DNA of 64,000 bases from Pedobacter mucosus (GTDB lineage: Bacteria; Bacteroidota; Bacteroidia; Sphingobacteriales; Sphingobacteriaceae): assembly GCF_022200785.1 (NCBI RefSeq), contig NZ_CP087585.1, positions 1-64,000 on the forward strand. Direction: 5' to 3'. The notes under the pieces are model-generated. The model did no database searches and was not told the origin of the DNA. It saw only the letters and a program-made list of their open reading frames with translations. Positions 30,856 to 41,232 of the stretch are shown one piece after another; the first letter of the stretch is position 1, and every line of letters starts with the position of its first letter. Both the position numbers and the translations under genes were made by a program.

Positions 30856-33273
30856 ATGATTTTTCGCTATTTCCTTTTTACGGCTTTAGTAACAAGTTTT
30901 TGCATAAATCTTCAGGCACAAAATGTTCCGTCATTAAGTAAAACACTATGGTATAAACAACCTGCTAAAAATTGGGATGAAGCGCTTCCGATTGGTAATG
31001 GCCGTTTAGGTGCCATGATTTTTGGGAGGGTTGAGTCAGAATTAATTCAATTAAACGACGAAACTTTATGGACTGGCGGTCCGGTTGATTCAAACCCAAA
31101 TCCCGATGCTCCTAAATATTTGCCAGAAGTTAGAAAACTGCTTTTTGAAGGTAAAAACAGTGATGCCGTAAAGCTGATGAAGAAAATGCAAGGTCCGAAT
31201 ACCAACATGTATCAACCTTTAGCAAACGTTTTTTTAAAGCAAAAAATTAATGGTCAGGTAACGAACTATACAAGAAGTTTAAATATTGCAGACGCAGTTG
31301 CAACAACGGAATTCACTGCTGATGGAGTAAGTTATAAAAGGGAAATATTTTCTTCATTTCCTGATCAGGTGATCGTAATGCGGTTAACAACAAACGGTAA
31401 AAAAACTTTGAATGTGCATTTTGGTTTAGGTGATGAGTTGGAACATCTGATTAAATTAGAAGGCAACAATCAAATTATTTTAACTGGAAAAGCCCGAATA
31501 ACCTCTGACGAACGTAGAGATACGAAGCCATTAATTTATGCTGATAGCCTTCGCTACAATGGAATGCGTTATCAAGCCAGACTTAAAATAGTTCGGACAG
31601 ATGGCAAATTAAGCACTGATAGTTTGTTAAATGTAAGTAGCGCTTCGGAAATTGTGGTGATGATTTCTGCCGCCACAAGTTATAATGGTTACGATCAATA
31701 TCCGGATAAAAATGGAATTGATGAAAACGCAAAAGCACTTAATTACCTAAAAAAAGGAGAAATTAAACCTTATCCAGCCCTACTAAAATCTCATATTATA
31801 GATTATCAGCGGTATTTTAATCGCTTAGCAATTTCTATAAATAATGCCGGTAATTCACTTTCAGATACACCAACTGATGAGCGTTTGGCAAATTATAAAT
31901 TAGGGAAACCGGATTATGCTTTAGAGGAATTATATTTTCAGTTTGGAAGATATTTACTAATTTCCTGTTCTCGCCCTGGCGGAATTGCAGCAAATTTACA
32001 AGGCATTTGGAATCCATTAATCAGGCCTTCATGGAGGAGCAATTTTACGACGAACATTAATTTGCAAATGAATTATTGGCCCGCAGAAGTTTGCAATTTA
32101 TCAGAACTTACTGAACCATTAATCACTCAAATAAAACATATGGCAGTAAATGGTGAAAAAACTGCTGCTAATTATTATCATGCAAAAGGTTGGGTGGCAC
32201 ATCATAATTCTGATATTTGGGCACAAACCAATCCTGTAGGAGAAGGAAAAGGTGATCCGAAATGGGCAAACTGGTCGCTCGGTAGCCCATGGTTATCGCA
32301 ACATTTATATGAACATTATTTGTTTACAGGTGATAAAAAATACCTAAAAGAAACGGCCTATCCATTGATGAAAGGTGCCGCTCTATTTTGTTTAGATTGG
32401 CTGGTAGAGAAGGATGGTTATTTAGTTACAGCACCTTCTACCTCACCAGAAAATAGTTATATTTTGCCTAATGGAAGTAAAGAAGTAGTAACTGTTGCTT
32501 CTACAATGGATATGTCGATCATTCGTGATCTTTTTGCAAATATGATTGACGCTTCAAAAATTCTAAAAACAGATGAAGATTTCGCAAAATTATTAAAAGC
32601 AAAGTATGCCAAGCTTTATCCACTTCATGTTGGTAAAAAGGGAAATTTACAAGAATGGTATGGCGATTGGGAGGATGAAGATCCAAAACATCGACACGTT
32701 TCACAATTATTTGGACTGCATCCTGGAAGAGAAATTTCACCATTAATTGATACCGTTTATGCCAATGCAGCTAAGCAAACCTTATTAATTAGAGGAGATG
32801 AAGGAACAGGTTGGAGCAAAGCATGGAAAATTAATTTTTGGGCAAGACTATTAGATGGCGATCACTCCTATAAAATGTATCAAGAACTATTAAAAAATTC
32901 CACTTTAAATAATCTTTTCGATACCCATCCTCCATTTCAAATTGATGGAAATTTTGGTGCCACAGCAGGTGTAGCAGAAATGCTTTTGCAAAGCCACTTA
33001 GGGAAAGTGCAATTATTACCTGCGCTGCCAAGCGCCTGGAAAACAGGTTTTGTTAAAGGTTTAGTAGCTCGTGGTGGTTTTACTATCGACCTATATTGGG
33101 CAAATGGAAAGTTAACCAAGGCTACAATTTTATCAAAGAATGGTGGCACATTAAACCTTTCTACTAATGTCGGTATCAAAGGTTACCAAAGCACACAGCA
33201 AAAAGTTGGCGTTTATTATACAAACGCAATTCAAACTGTGGCTGGCAAAAGCTACCAAATAACAGTTTTATAG
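30856..33273 (+). CDS. Secreted GH95 alpha-L-fucosidase/alpha-L-galactosidase
   Basis: An 805-residue inverting glycosidase with a signal peptide (about 1-21, ending LQAQ), an N-terminal beta-sandwich opening with [15 protein letters not shown], and an (alpha/alpha)6 barrel. The family acid is Glu532 in APSTSPEN. Asn residues in [15 protein letters not shown] and Asp697 in [11 protein letters not shown] complete the active site. GH95 removes alpha-1,2-L-fucose or alpha-L-galactose from pectin or xyloglucan side chains; the FTTNIN context looks more like fucosidases, but this is a weak inference. It starts an operon with an MG2 protein (16 bp later) and a sulfatase (3 bp further). Confidence 0.93.
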   Translation: MIFRYFLFTALVTSFCINLQAQNVPSLSKTLWYKQPAKNWDEALPIGNGRLGAMIFGRVESELIQLNDETLWTGGPVDSNPNPDAPKYLPEVRKLLFEGKNSDAVKLMKKMQGPNTNMYQPLANVFLKQKINGQVTNYTRSLNIADAVATTEFTADGVSYKREIFSSFPDQVIVMRLTTNGKKTLNVHFGLGDELEHLIKLEGNNQIILTGKARITSDERRDTKPLIYADSLRYNGMRYQARLKIVRTDGKLSTDSLLNVSSASEIVVMISAATSYNGYDQYPDKNGIDENAKALNYLKKGEIKPYPALLKSHIIDYQRYFNRLAISINNAGNSLSDTPTDERLANYKLGKPDYALEELYFQFGRYLLISCSRPGGIAANLQGIWNPLIRPSWRSNFTTNINLQMNYWPAEVCNLSELTEPLITQIKHMAVNGEKTAANYYHAKGWVAHHNSDIWAQTNPVGEGKGDPKWANWSLGSPWLSQHLYEHYLFTGDKKYLKETAYPLMKGAALFCLDWLVEKDGYLVTAPSTSPENSYILPNGSKEVVTVASTMDMSIIRDLFANMIDASKILKTDEDFAKLLKAKYAKLYPLHVGKKGNLQEWYGDWEDEDPKHRHVSQLFGLHPGREISPLIDTVYANAAKQTLLIRGDEGTGWSKAWKINFWARLLDGDHSYKMYQELLKNSTLNNLFDTHPPFQIDGNFGATAGVAEMLLQSHLGKVQLLPALPSAWKTGFVKGLVARGGFTIDLYWANGKLTKATILSKNGGTLNLSTNVGIKGYQSTQQKVGVYYTNAIQTVAGKSYQITVL

Positions 33274-33289
33274 TGATAACAAATCTAAA

Positions 33290-35710
33290 ATGACAATCAA
33301 AAATGCGCTTCTTGTATCACTTTTAGTTTTATATTGCTTTAAGGGTAACGCACAACAAAAGCCTATAATAACTGAAGCAGATAAAAAGACAGTTAAACTT
33401 TTTTTTGAAAAGGCTTACCTCCAAATCGACAGAACTTATTACAGCACCGGAGAAGATATTTGGTTTAGTGCGTATTTGGTAAATGGTAAAAGTACAAACC
33501 TAACCTCAACGAGTAATAACCTTTATGTCGAATTAATCTCTCCTAAATCTACCATTGTGGATCAAAAACTTATTCGTTTAAATGGAGGTTTAGGTAAAGG
33601 CGATTTTAAATTAAAGGATTCTATTGCGTCGGGTTGGTACAATATACGGGCTTACACCAATTGGATGCGCAACTTTGGGAGCGATTTTGTGTTTCAAAAG
33701 AGCATTTATATCTCTAATAATATAGTAGAAAATGCTTCATATTTTACTAGAACAGCCAACAAAAAAGCCGATGTTCCGGTTAGCTCAAATGGTAAAAAGT
33801 CTATAGCTTTCTTTCCTGAAGGCGGTTCTCTAGTAGCTGGGGTTAATAGCCTTATCGCATTTAAAACCAATGATGATTTTGGAAACGGACTTAAGGCAAC
33901 TGGTAGTGTAATTTCTTCAAAAGGGGATACCATTACCACTTTTCAAAGCACCGATGCAGGTATGGGTATTTTCGCATTTTCGCCGGTTGCCAATGAAAAA
34001 TATTGGGTTGAAGGATTTTTTGGTAAAGAAAAATTTACGGCTCAAATGCCTGATGTTTTAGCAAAGGGTTTAACCCTGCATGTTACCACAGATTCGTTAA
34101 ATATTAAAGCTTCGATCAGTGCAAACGAATCATCTTTTAAAGAACTGTTGGGAAAATCTCTCACTATAATCGTAAAACATGCTGGCGATATTGTTTATTC
34201 AGGAACCGTTCAAATGAGTAAATCAACGATTTCAGTTTCTATTCCAACCCTAAATTTACCTAACGGAATTGCTGTGGTAACCGTAATTGATGATAAAGGC
34301 AGACCAAATTGTGATCGGTTAACTTTTATTCATGGGGAGAACAAGGTCAGTTTTACAGTTACGCCTAATAAAGTAGCTTACAAACCAAGAGAGAAAGTAG
34401 TGCTAAATATTAAAGCTAAAAATCTTTTTGGTCAGCCTGCAAAAACAAGCATTTCATTAGCTGCGGTTGATGATTTAATTCCTGATGATGGAAGCAATAT
34501 TGTTTCTTACTTTTTACTTCAATCAGAAGTTAAAGGGGAAATTAAGGATGCGGATCAGTATTTTGATCTAAATAATTCATCCAGGTTAAAACAGCTTGAT
34601 TTATTGTTGCTCACTCAAGGTTGGAGAGATTATGTTTGGCGTAAACTTGCCGACTCAGCTATAAATATCAGCTATTTACCAGAGCCAGGCATTGGTATTA
34701 AAGGAACCGTAAGAGAAAAGTTAGCCAATAAACCAATGCCGAATATGAATATTACTTTATTCGGATCTGGCTTTACAGGCGATAAACTTTTTACTACCAA
34801 AACAGATGCAGATGGTCATTATTTTCTTGACGGTTTAAACTGGATTGGAAATCAAGCGATCAAAATTTCTTCGCAAGATGATAAGGGCAAAAAGGGAGGT
34901 TGGCTGCAAATTGATTCTGCTTATAAAGCGCCGGCTATCAGTTTAAGAAAAAGCGATAAAACGGATATTCCAATAGCCTTAAACTTAGAAATAGGTAAAC
35001 GTATGGCCTATAATAGAGCCTACAAATTTGGAGATTCTATCACGCTTGGCGATGTAGAAATTGCGGCAGCTAAAAAGCAAACCTTAGTATTGTTTAATGA
35101 AACCCTGACAACTTTTGGCTATGCAGATCAGGTTTTTAACGTTACCGCGGCAGATTATAGTTATAAGGGTTTAGAACATTTTTTGTTAACTAAGGCAAAA
35201 GGAGCGCAGAATGTTGATGCTATGGACTCCATAAGCAATGAAGGTATTGCCTTTTTAGTAAATGGAAAACCTGTGAGACCCCGGATAATTATTAATAATA
35301 GGGAAGACTTATTTGAACGGTTGGATTTTTATAGTTTAACCATGGATCAGATAAATAAAATTGTAATTAAACATTTGATTAATAATTTTGGAGCAGATGT
35401 TTATGTGATTAGTTTAGATTTAAAAGATGAAGCGTTGAGAGGTCCGAATTTGAATCTTTTAAACATCAACTTGAATGGATATTATGCTGCTCAAACTTTT
35501 TATTCACCAAATTACAGCAGTCCAGGGTCAACAAAAAAAGATGCTAGAACTACTATTTTTTGGTCGCCGTTAATTAAAACAAACGAAAATGGAGAAGCAA
35601 CTGTAACCTTTTATAATGGAGATAACAAACGCAATATTATAATTAAAGCAGATGGTATTACCGATAGTGGCAATGCGGTTTCAGCAAAAACAGCTTTTAA
35701 AGTCCAGTAA
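33290..35710 (+). CDS. Alpha-2-macroglobulin-like MG2-domain protein with carboxypeptidase-regulatory-like domain
   Basis: An 806-residue exported protein (signal about 1-21, ending GNAQ). Near residues 42-68, EKAYLQIDRTYYSTGEDIWF is an MG2-type macroglobulin domain. KPREKVVLNI followed by FGQPAKTSISLAAVDD (about 362-400) is a second macroglobulin-like unit. GIKGTVREKLANKPMPNMNI (about 465 on) begins a carboxypeptidase-regulatory-like sandwich, and the C-terminal FWSPLIKTNENGEATVTFYN is another macroglobulin-like strand set. There is no thioester motif of the protease-trap type and no beta-barrel. Such proteins occur in polysaccharide loci of this phylum without a known role. Being inside the GH95-sulfatase operon, a structural or binding role in glycan handling is inferred. 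Confidence 0.75.
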   Translation: MTIKNALLVSLLVLYCFKGNAQQKPIITEADKKTVKLFFEKAYLQIDRTYYSTGEDIWFSAYLVNGKSTNLTSTSNNLYVELISPKSTIVDQKLIRLNGGLGKGDFKLKDSIASGWYNIRAYTNWMRNFGSDFVFQKSIYISNNIVENASYFTRTANKKADVPVSSNGKKSIAFFPEGGSLVAGVNSLIAFKTNDDFGNGLKATGSVISSKGDTITTFQSTDAGMGIFAFSPVANEKYWVEGFFGKEKFTAQMPDVLAKGLTLHVTTDSLNIKASISANESSFKELLGKSLTIIVKHAGDIVYSGTVQMSKSTISVSIPTLNLPNGIAVVTVIDDKGRPNCDRLTFIHGENKVSFTVTPNKVAYKPREKVVLNIKAKNLFGQPAKTSISLAAVDDLIPDDGSNIVSYFLLQSEVKGEIKDADQYFDLNNSSRLKQLDLLLLTQGWRDYVWRKLADSAINISYLPEPGIGIKGTVREKLANKPMPNMNITLFGSGFTGDKLFTTKTDADGHYFLDGLNWIGNQAIKISSQDDKGKKGGWLQIDSAYKAPAISLRKSDKTDIPIALNLEIGKRMAYNRAYKFGDSITLGDVEIAAAKKQTLVLFNETLTTFGYADQVFNVTAADYSYKGLEHFLLTKAKGAQNVDAMDSISNEGIAFLVNGKPVRPRIIINNREDLFERLDFYSLTMDQINKIVIKHLINNFGADVYVISLDLKDEALRGPNLNLLNINLNGYYAAQTFYSPNYSSPGSTKKDARTTIFWSPLIKTNENGEATVTFYNGDNKRNIIIKADGITDSGNAVSAKTAFKVQ

Positions 35711-35713
35711 ATT

Positions 35714-37330
35714 ATGAATAAAAGAGTCGCAATATATTTCCTTTTTATGCTTTTTGTTTGTGCTTTGACTCAAACAAAAGCTCAGATTTCACAAAAAAAG
35801 AAACCTAATATCATTGTTATTTTAGCAGATGATATGGGCTACTCCGATATTGGCTGTTTTGGATCGGAAACCAAAACACCGAATCTAGATGAAATGGCAG
35901 CCAATGGTTTAAAAATGACTCAATTTTATAATGCCTCCAGATGCTGTCCAACAAGAGCTTCTTTGCTAACTGGCCTTTATCAGCATCAGGCTGGAGTGGG
36001 CGATATGATGAATACCCGACAAGAGCCCGCTTATCAAGGCTACTTAAATAAAAATTGTGTAACCATTGCCGAAGCATTAAAACCTCAAGGTTATACAACC
36101 TTAATGGCTGGAAAGTGGCATGTTGGACAAGCGCCAGAATACTGGCCTGTAAAAAGAGGTTTTGATCATTACTTCGGTTTGATTGATGGGGCAGGCAGTT
36201 ATTTCGGGCCATATCCTTATCGGGCGAAGCAAAAATTAACTATCGCGTTAGATGATAAAGAGTTTACTACTGGTAAGGATTATTATTCTACTAACGCCTA
36301 TACTGACTATGCTTTAAAATTTATAGAAGATAATAGGAAAACTAAAAAACCATTTTTTTTATATCTGGCTTATCAGGCACCGCATTGGCCACTGCAAGCA
36401 TTACCAAAGGATATTGCCAAATACAAAGGAAAATACATGCAGGGTTGGGATAAACTGCGTGAGGCTCGGTTCAAAAAAATGCAGCAAATGGGCATTATTG
36501 CAAAAAATGTTAAGCTTTCGCCAAGGGATAGCAATCTGCCAGAATGGAATTCCTTATCAGAACAAGAGAAACTAAATTGGGATGATAAAATGGCCGTTTA
36601 TGCCGCTATGCTGGATTGTATGGATCAGAATATAGGCAGAATCAGGAAAAAACTTAAAGATATTGGAGAAGATAACAATACCGTAATTATGTTTTTATCA
36701 GATAATGGAGCGAGTAATGAAACCATAAATCAGAATGGATTTTTACCCGCTGTATTCGAGAGCAGTAAGAAACTAGCTAGCGATCCAACCTCATTTACTG
36801 CATATGGTTTTGAAGGTGCAAATGTAAGCAATACGCCTTTTCGCCTGTTTAAACACTGGGAATATGAGGGCGGTACGGCAACTCCGTTTATCGCCTATGG
36901 TCCAAACTTTGTTAAACCTGGTTTAACTTCCAATCAGCCTGGGCACATTATCGATATTATGTCTACTTGTTTAAATCTTGCAGGTGCAAAATATCCAACA
37001 TTATATAAAGACAATCAAATCAAAAAAACCGAAGGTTTGAATCTTATTCCATTATTTAAAGGACAAAAGTGGGCCGGCCACCAGGCTTTATTTTTTGAGC
37101 ACGAAGGTAATAGGGCAGTGAGAGAAGGCGACTGGAAATTGGTTTCTAACTATCCTGACAATGAATGGCATTTATTTAACATGGTAAACGATCGAACAGA
37201 ATTAAATGATTTAAGTAAAAGTCAGCCAAAAAAGGTAGCGGCATTAACTCGTTTATATAACAGCTGGGCCGGAAGAGCCGACGTAATCTCATTCGAAAAA
37301 CTAGCTGTTAAAAAAGGGGAAGCCAATTAA
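35714..37330 (+). CDS. Secreted sulfatase, formylglycine type (S1 family)
   Basis: A 538-residue arylsulfatase-family enzyme after a signal peptide (about 1-23, ending TKAQ). The modification motif C-x-P-x-R is intact as Cys77-Cys78-Pro79-Thr80-Arg81 followed by ASLLTG, so Cys77 should become formylglycine. Metal ligands include the Asp39-Asp40 pair of ILADDMG and the later LSDNGAS segment. RCCPTRASLLTG and the size fit the S1_4-like group, whose substrates are mixed. It lies 3 bp after the MG2 gene. No sulfatase-maturing enzyme is in the window, so it must be supplied elsewhere. Rhamnogalacturonan-I is not normally sulfated, so its target is unclear. Confidence 0.9.
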   Translation: MNKRVAIYFLFMLFVCALTQTKAQISQKKKPNIIVILADDMGYSDIGCFGSETKTPNLDEMAANGLKMTQFYNASRCCPTRASLLTGLYQHQAGVGDMMNTRQEPAYQGYLNKNCVTIAEALKPQGYTTLMAGKWHVGQAPEYWPVKRGFDHYFGLIDGAGSYFGPYPYRAKQKLTIALDDKEFTTGKDYYSTNAYTDYALKFIEDNRKTKKPFFLYLAYQAPHWPLQALPKDIAKYKGKYMQGWDKLREARFKKMQQMGIIAKNVKLSPRDSNLPEWNSLSEQEKLNWDDKMAVYAAMLDCMDQNIGRIRKKLKDIGEDNNTVIMFLSDNGASNETINQNGFLPAVFESSKKLASDPTSFTAYGFEGANVSNTPFRLFKHWEYEGGTATPFIAYGPNFVKPGLTSNQPGHIIDIMSTCLNLAGAKYPTLYKDNQIKKTEGLNLIPLFKGQKWAGHQALFFEHEGNRAVREGDWKLVSNYPDNEWHLFNMVNDRTELNDLSKSQPKKVAALTRLYNSWAGRADVISFEKLAVKKGEAN

Positions 37331-37332
37331 AT

Positions 37333-37348
37333 ACAGGATTGTACAGGG
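37333..37348 (+). promoter_or_regulatory. Candidate operator site B (ACAGGA direct repeat)
   Basis: ACAGGATTGTACAGGG: half-sites 10 bp apart, starting 3 bp after the sulfatase stop and 120 bp before the first PL11 gene. TAACCAAAT follows at 37390. Confidence 0.6.
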
Positions 37349-37452
37349 AAGTTAGCTATGATTTTATGTGCACTTTACAACAATAATACTAACCAAATTA
37401 AGGAAGTCATAATTTCAAACTATAGAAATTAAGTGCCAATGAAAAATGTAAT

Positions 37453-39312
37453 ATGAATATCAAACCTGCTTTTTTAAAATTCTCATTACTACTGGTCACT
37501 CTAGTGACGGTTGGTTCCAATTTATTTGCACAACGCGAAATGGAAAAGCTTGGTCGGGGCGTAATTGCCATTCGTCAGGGAGCAGATTCTGTATATGTGG
37601 GTTGGCGAATGCTGGGAACCGACCCAGAAGATATTGCATTTAACCTTTACCGTAAAACCGGAAATGCTGCACCCTTAAAGCTTAATAAAAATCCAATAAC
37701 TGCTAGTACCAATTTTGTGGATACCGGTGTGAAATTTGAATCATTGAACAGCTATTTTGTTAAACCGATTATTAAAGGTGTTGAAGAAAAAGAAAGTAAG
37801 GCTTTCAATTTAATTGCAAACACGCCGAAGCAACAATACCTAACTATTCCTTTAAAAACACCTGCAGGTTATACGCCTAACGATGTTTCAGTTGGCGATT
37901 TAGATGGTGATGGAGAATATGATATCATTCTTCACCAAACAAGTAAGGCAAAAGATAATTCTTTTAGCGGATTTACGGATCCGGCAATTTTTCAAGCCTA
38001 TAAAATGGATGGAACATTGCTTTGGCAAATCAATCTGGGTAAAAATATTCGTGATGGTGCCCATTATACACAATTTATGGTTTACGATTTAGATGGTGAT
38101 GGAATTTCGGAATTTGCTTGTAAAACCGCCGATGGATCAGTAGATGGTAAAGGAAAAGTGATTGGCGATTCAACGAAAGATTATCGGAATCGAAATGGAA
38201 AAATATTAGATGGCCCGGAGTTTTTCACCATTTTTAGTGGAAAAACTGGTGAAGCTTTAGCTACTACAGATTATATCCCGGCACGCGGAAATATTGGTGG
38301 CTGGGGTGGAGTAGGCGGTAACGGTAAAAATGACAATTCAGGTAATCGTGTTGATCGTTTTAATGCTTGTATTGCATATTTAGACGGCGTTCATCCTAGC
38401 GTGGTGATGTGCAGAGGTTATTACGGTAGAACGGTTTTAGCCGCCTGGGATTGGCGAAATGGCAAACTCACTTCCCGTTGGGTATTTGATACTAAAGATG
38501 GCAAAAACCCTTATTCTGGTATGGGAAACCATAATTTAACCGTTGCAGATGTAGATGGTGATGGAAAAGATGAAGTTATTTACGGCTCCATGTGCGTTGA
38601 TGATAATGGAAAAGGACTTTACACCACTGGTTTAAGACATGGTGATGCCATTCATGTTTCTGATTTAGATTTTGAGAATCCGGGCTTAGAAGTTTTCGGA
38701 GTTCACGAAATTGAAGAAGGTACTAAAGGTCCGGGCGCAGCGCTTTATGATGCAAAAACGGGTAAAATTTTATGGAAAGGATCTCAGGATGAGGACGTAG
38801 GCAGAGGCGTTGCTGATAATATAGATAATACACGCGTTGGTGCACAAATGTGGTGGTCGGGTGCTAATGGCCTATTTGATACGAAAGGAAATCGAGTTGG
38901 CGATCAACCAAGGTCAACAAATTTTTTAATCTATTGGGACGCGGATCTTTCCCGTGAGCTTCTAGATGGAAATCATATTGATAAATACAATGGCGGCAGA
39001 CTTTTTACGGCAGATGGTGCGGTTTCTAATAATGGAACTAAATCAAATCCAGCTTTAAGCGCCGATCTTTTTGGCGATTGGCGAGAGGAATTGATACTTA
39101 GGGCTTATGATAATCAAAGTCTTCGGATTTATACCACAACTATTCCAACTGAACACCGAACCTATACTTTAATGCATGATCCTCAATATCGCTTAAGTAT
39201 TGCCTGGCAAAATGATGGCTATAATCAGCCACCGCACACTGGTTTCTATTTTGGTAATGGAATGAAAAAAGCACCCAAGCCAAATATTATTTTAGTTGAA
39301 CCAAAGAAATAA
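37453..39312 (+). CDS. Secreted rhamnogalacturonan lyase, PL11 (copy 1)
   Basis: A 619-residue lyase that cleaves the alternating rhamnose/galacturonate backbone of rhamnogalacturonan-I by beta-elimination, leaving an unsaturated galacturonyl end. The signal peptide spans about 1-26 (NLFAQ). The PL11 eight-bladed propeller is marked by REMEKLGRGVIAIRQG at the mature start, repeated calcium loops DLDGDGEYD, DLDGDGISE and DVDGDGKDE, and the closing segment HDPQYRLSIAWQNDGYNQPP. It is the first gene of a PL11-PL11-GH2-CE12 run. The next PL11 gene starts 5 bp later; the two copies are clear paralogues but well diverged. Confidence 0.95.
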   Translation: MNIKPAFLKFSLLLVTLVTVGSNLFAQREMEKLGRGVIAIRQGADSVYVGWRMLGTDPEDIAFNLYRKTGNAAPLKLNKNPITASTNFVDTGVKFESLNSYFVKPIIKGVEEKESKAFNLIANTPKQQYLTIPLKTPAGYTPNDVSVGDLDGDGEYDIILHQTSKAKDNSFSGFTDPAIFQAYKMDGTLLWQINLGKNIRDGAHYTQFMVYDLDGDGISEFACKTADGSVDGKGKVIGDSTKDYRNRNGKILDGPEFFTIFSGKTGEALATTDYIPARGNIGGWGGVGGNGKNDNSGNRVDRFNACIAYLDGVHPSVVMCRGYYGRTVLAAWDWRNGKLTSRWVFDTKDGKNPYSGMGNHNLTVADVDGDGKDEVIYGSMCVDDNGKGLYTTGLRHGDAIHVSDLDFENPGLEVFGVHEIEEGTKGPGAALYDAKTGKILWKGSQDEDVGRGVADNIDNTRVGAQMWWSGANGLFDTKGNRVGDQPRSTNFLIYWDADLSRELLDGNHIDKYNGGRLFTADGAVSNNGTKSNPALSADLFGDWREELILRAYDNQSLRIYTTTIPTEHRTYTLMHDPQYRLSIAWQNDGYNQPPHTGFYFGNGMKKAPKPNIILVEPKK

Positions 39313-39317
39313 TATAA

Positions 39318-41213
39318 ATGAAACTTTTAAATTGGTCATTACTTTTTTTCGCCTTTTTGATTTTACCAGGATCTCTTTTCGCACAACGCGAAATGGAAAA
39401 TTTAGGTAGAGGTGTTGTGGCAATCCACATGCCTGGAGATAGTGTTTTCGTGAGCTGGCGTGTTTTAGGAACGGATCCTAATGATATTTCTTTTAATTTA
39501 TATAGAAAAACTGATCAATCTCCTGCTGTTAAGTTAAATAAAACACCCATAACTGGCGCAACCATTTTTACTGATAAAACGGTAAATTTTAAGGGTCAGA
39601 ATGAATGGTTTGTTAAACCTGTTCTTAATGGAAAGGAGCAAATGGAAAGCGCCGCATATGTTTTGAAAAAAGATGCAGGTGCTCAGCCTTATTTATCTGT
39701 TCCACTTAAAACCTTAAAAGGCTACACGCCAAATGATATTTCTGTTGGCGATTTAGATGGCGATGGAGAATATGAAATTATTTTGCATCAGGTTGGCATT
39801 GGTAAAGATAATTCTCATGCTGGTTTTACAACAGATCCATTACTGGAAGCCTATAAATTAGATGGTACTTTTTTATGGCGCATAAATTTGGGTAAAAATA
39901 TTAGAGAAGGCGCACATTATACCCAGTTTATGGTTTATGATTTGGATGGGGATGGTCGGGCAGAAATAGCCTGTAAAACTGCCGATGGAACCACAGACGG
40001 ACAAGGAAAAGTACTTGGAGATTTGACAAAAGATTGGAGAAACGAACGTGGTTATATCTTATCAGGACCAGAATATTTGACTGTTTTTAACGGCTTAACC
40101 GGGGCTGAAATCAACACAACAGCATTTATTCCACAGCGGTTCACAAATTCAAATCCGAGTGCATCTGATTTAAAAAATATGTGGGGCGATGCTTATGGCA
40201 ATAGAATGGATCGTTTTTTAGCTGGCATCGCTTATCTCGATGGGAAACACCCGAGTTTAATTATGAGCAGGGGTTATTATACCAGGACTTTCATTACAGC
40301 TTGGGATTTTAAAGATAAAAAACTAAAGAAAAGATGGAATTTTGATAGTGGCGCAGAAGGGAATAAAGGTTATAGCGGTCAGGGTAATCATAACCTCAGC
40401 ATTGCTGATGTAGATCATGATGGCAAAGATGAAATTATTTTCGGTGCTATGGCTATTGATGATAATGGCAAAGGTTTATATACCACACGTTTAGGTCATG
40501 GCGATGCTCAACACGTTGGAGATTTAGATCCTGATAGACCTGGCTTAGAGGTTTTTGGAATACAAGAACGCTTTTCTGATGCTGGAGCACATTTAACAGA
40601 TGCTAAAACTGGCGAAATTCTGTGGAAAAAAGCTTCAATAAAAGCAGGAGAAGATGGTGAGGGACCAGGTAGAGGTTTAGCCTTAAATGTAGATCCTAGA
40701 TATCGTGGTTCTGAATATTGGGTTACAGGTGCTGGAATAACTGGAATGTTTGATGTAAAAGGTAATCTAATTTCTCAACAAACTCCAAGTGTAAATTTTG
40801 GAATTTTTTGGGATGGAGATCTACAAAGTGAGCTGCTAAATGCCACAAATATTGATAAATGGGATTATCTAAATTCAAAATCGATTAGATTGCTTAACGC
40901 TAAAGACTTTAATTGTTTATCTAACAATGGAACGAAATCTACGCCTGCATTATCAGCAGATATTTTAGGCGATTGGAGAGAAGAAGTTATTTATCGAACT
41001 GCTGATGCCAGCGAGTTGAGGATATTTACAACTACAATACCAACAACGCACCGCATGTATACTTTCATGCATGATCCACAATATCGTTTAAGCATTGCCT
41101 GGCAAAATGTTGCTTACAATCAGCCTCCGCACACTAGCTTTTACATCGGTGATGATATGAGCGAGCCAGCAAAACCGAATATCAAATTAGTGAAATACCA
41201 CACAAAAAATTAA
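39318..41213 (+). CDS. Secreted rhamnogalacturonan lyase, PL11 (copy 2)
   Basis: This 631-residue protein is a paralogue of the preceding gene, with the same start (REMENLGRGVVAIHM), the same calcium-loop motifs (DLDGDGEYE, DLDGDGRAE, DVDHDGKDE) and the same end (HDPQYRLSIAWQNVAYNQPP). Its signal peptide spans about 1-23 (LFAQ). A longer loop near residues 275-295 (NPSASDLKNMWGDAYG) replaces the Gly/Asn-rich loop GGWGGVGGNGKND of copy 1. Paired PL11 enzymes elsewhere include one endo- and one exo-acting or surface and periplasmic members; which is which cannot be read here. The GH2 gene follows 19 bp later. Confidence 0.95.
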   Translation: MKLLNWSLLFFAFLILPGSLFAQREMENLGRGVVAIHMPGDSVFVSWRVLGTDPNDISFNLYRKTDQSPAVKLNKTPITGATIFTDKTVNFKGQNEWFVKPVLNGKEQMESAAYVLKKDAGAQPYLSVPLKTLKGYTPNDISVGDLDGDGEYEIILHQVGIGKDNSHAGFTTDPLLEAYKLDGTFLWRINLGKNIREGAHYTQFMVYDLDGDGRAEIACKTADGTTDGQGKVLGDLTKDWRNERGYILSGPEYLTVFNGLTGAEINTTAFIPQRFTNSNPSASDLKNMWGDAYGNRMDRFLAGIAYLDGKHPSLIMSRGYYTRTFITAWDFKDKKLKKRWNFDSGAEGNKGYSGQGNHNLSIADVDHDGKDEIIFGAMAIDDNGKGLYTTRLGHGDAQHVGDLDPDRPGLEVFGIQERFSDAGAHLTDAKTGEILWKKASIKAGEDGEGPGRGLALNVDPRYRGSEYWVTGAGITGMFDVKGNLISQQTPSVNFGIFWDGDLQSELLNATNIDKWDYLNSKSIRLLNAKDFNCLSNNGTKSTPALSADILGDWREEVIYRTADASELRIFTTTIPTTHRMYTFMHDPQYRLSIAWQNVAYNQPPHTSFYIGDDMSEPAKPNIKLVKYHTKN

Positions 41214-41232
41214 ACCTTTTTCAGAATAAATA

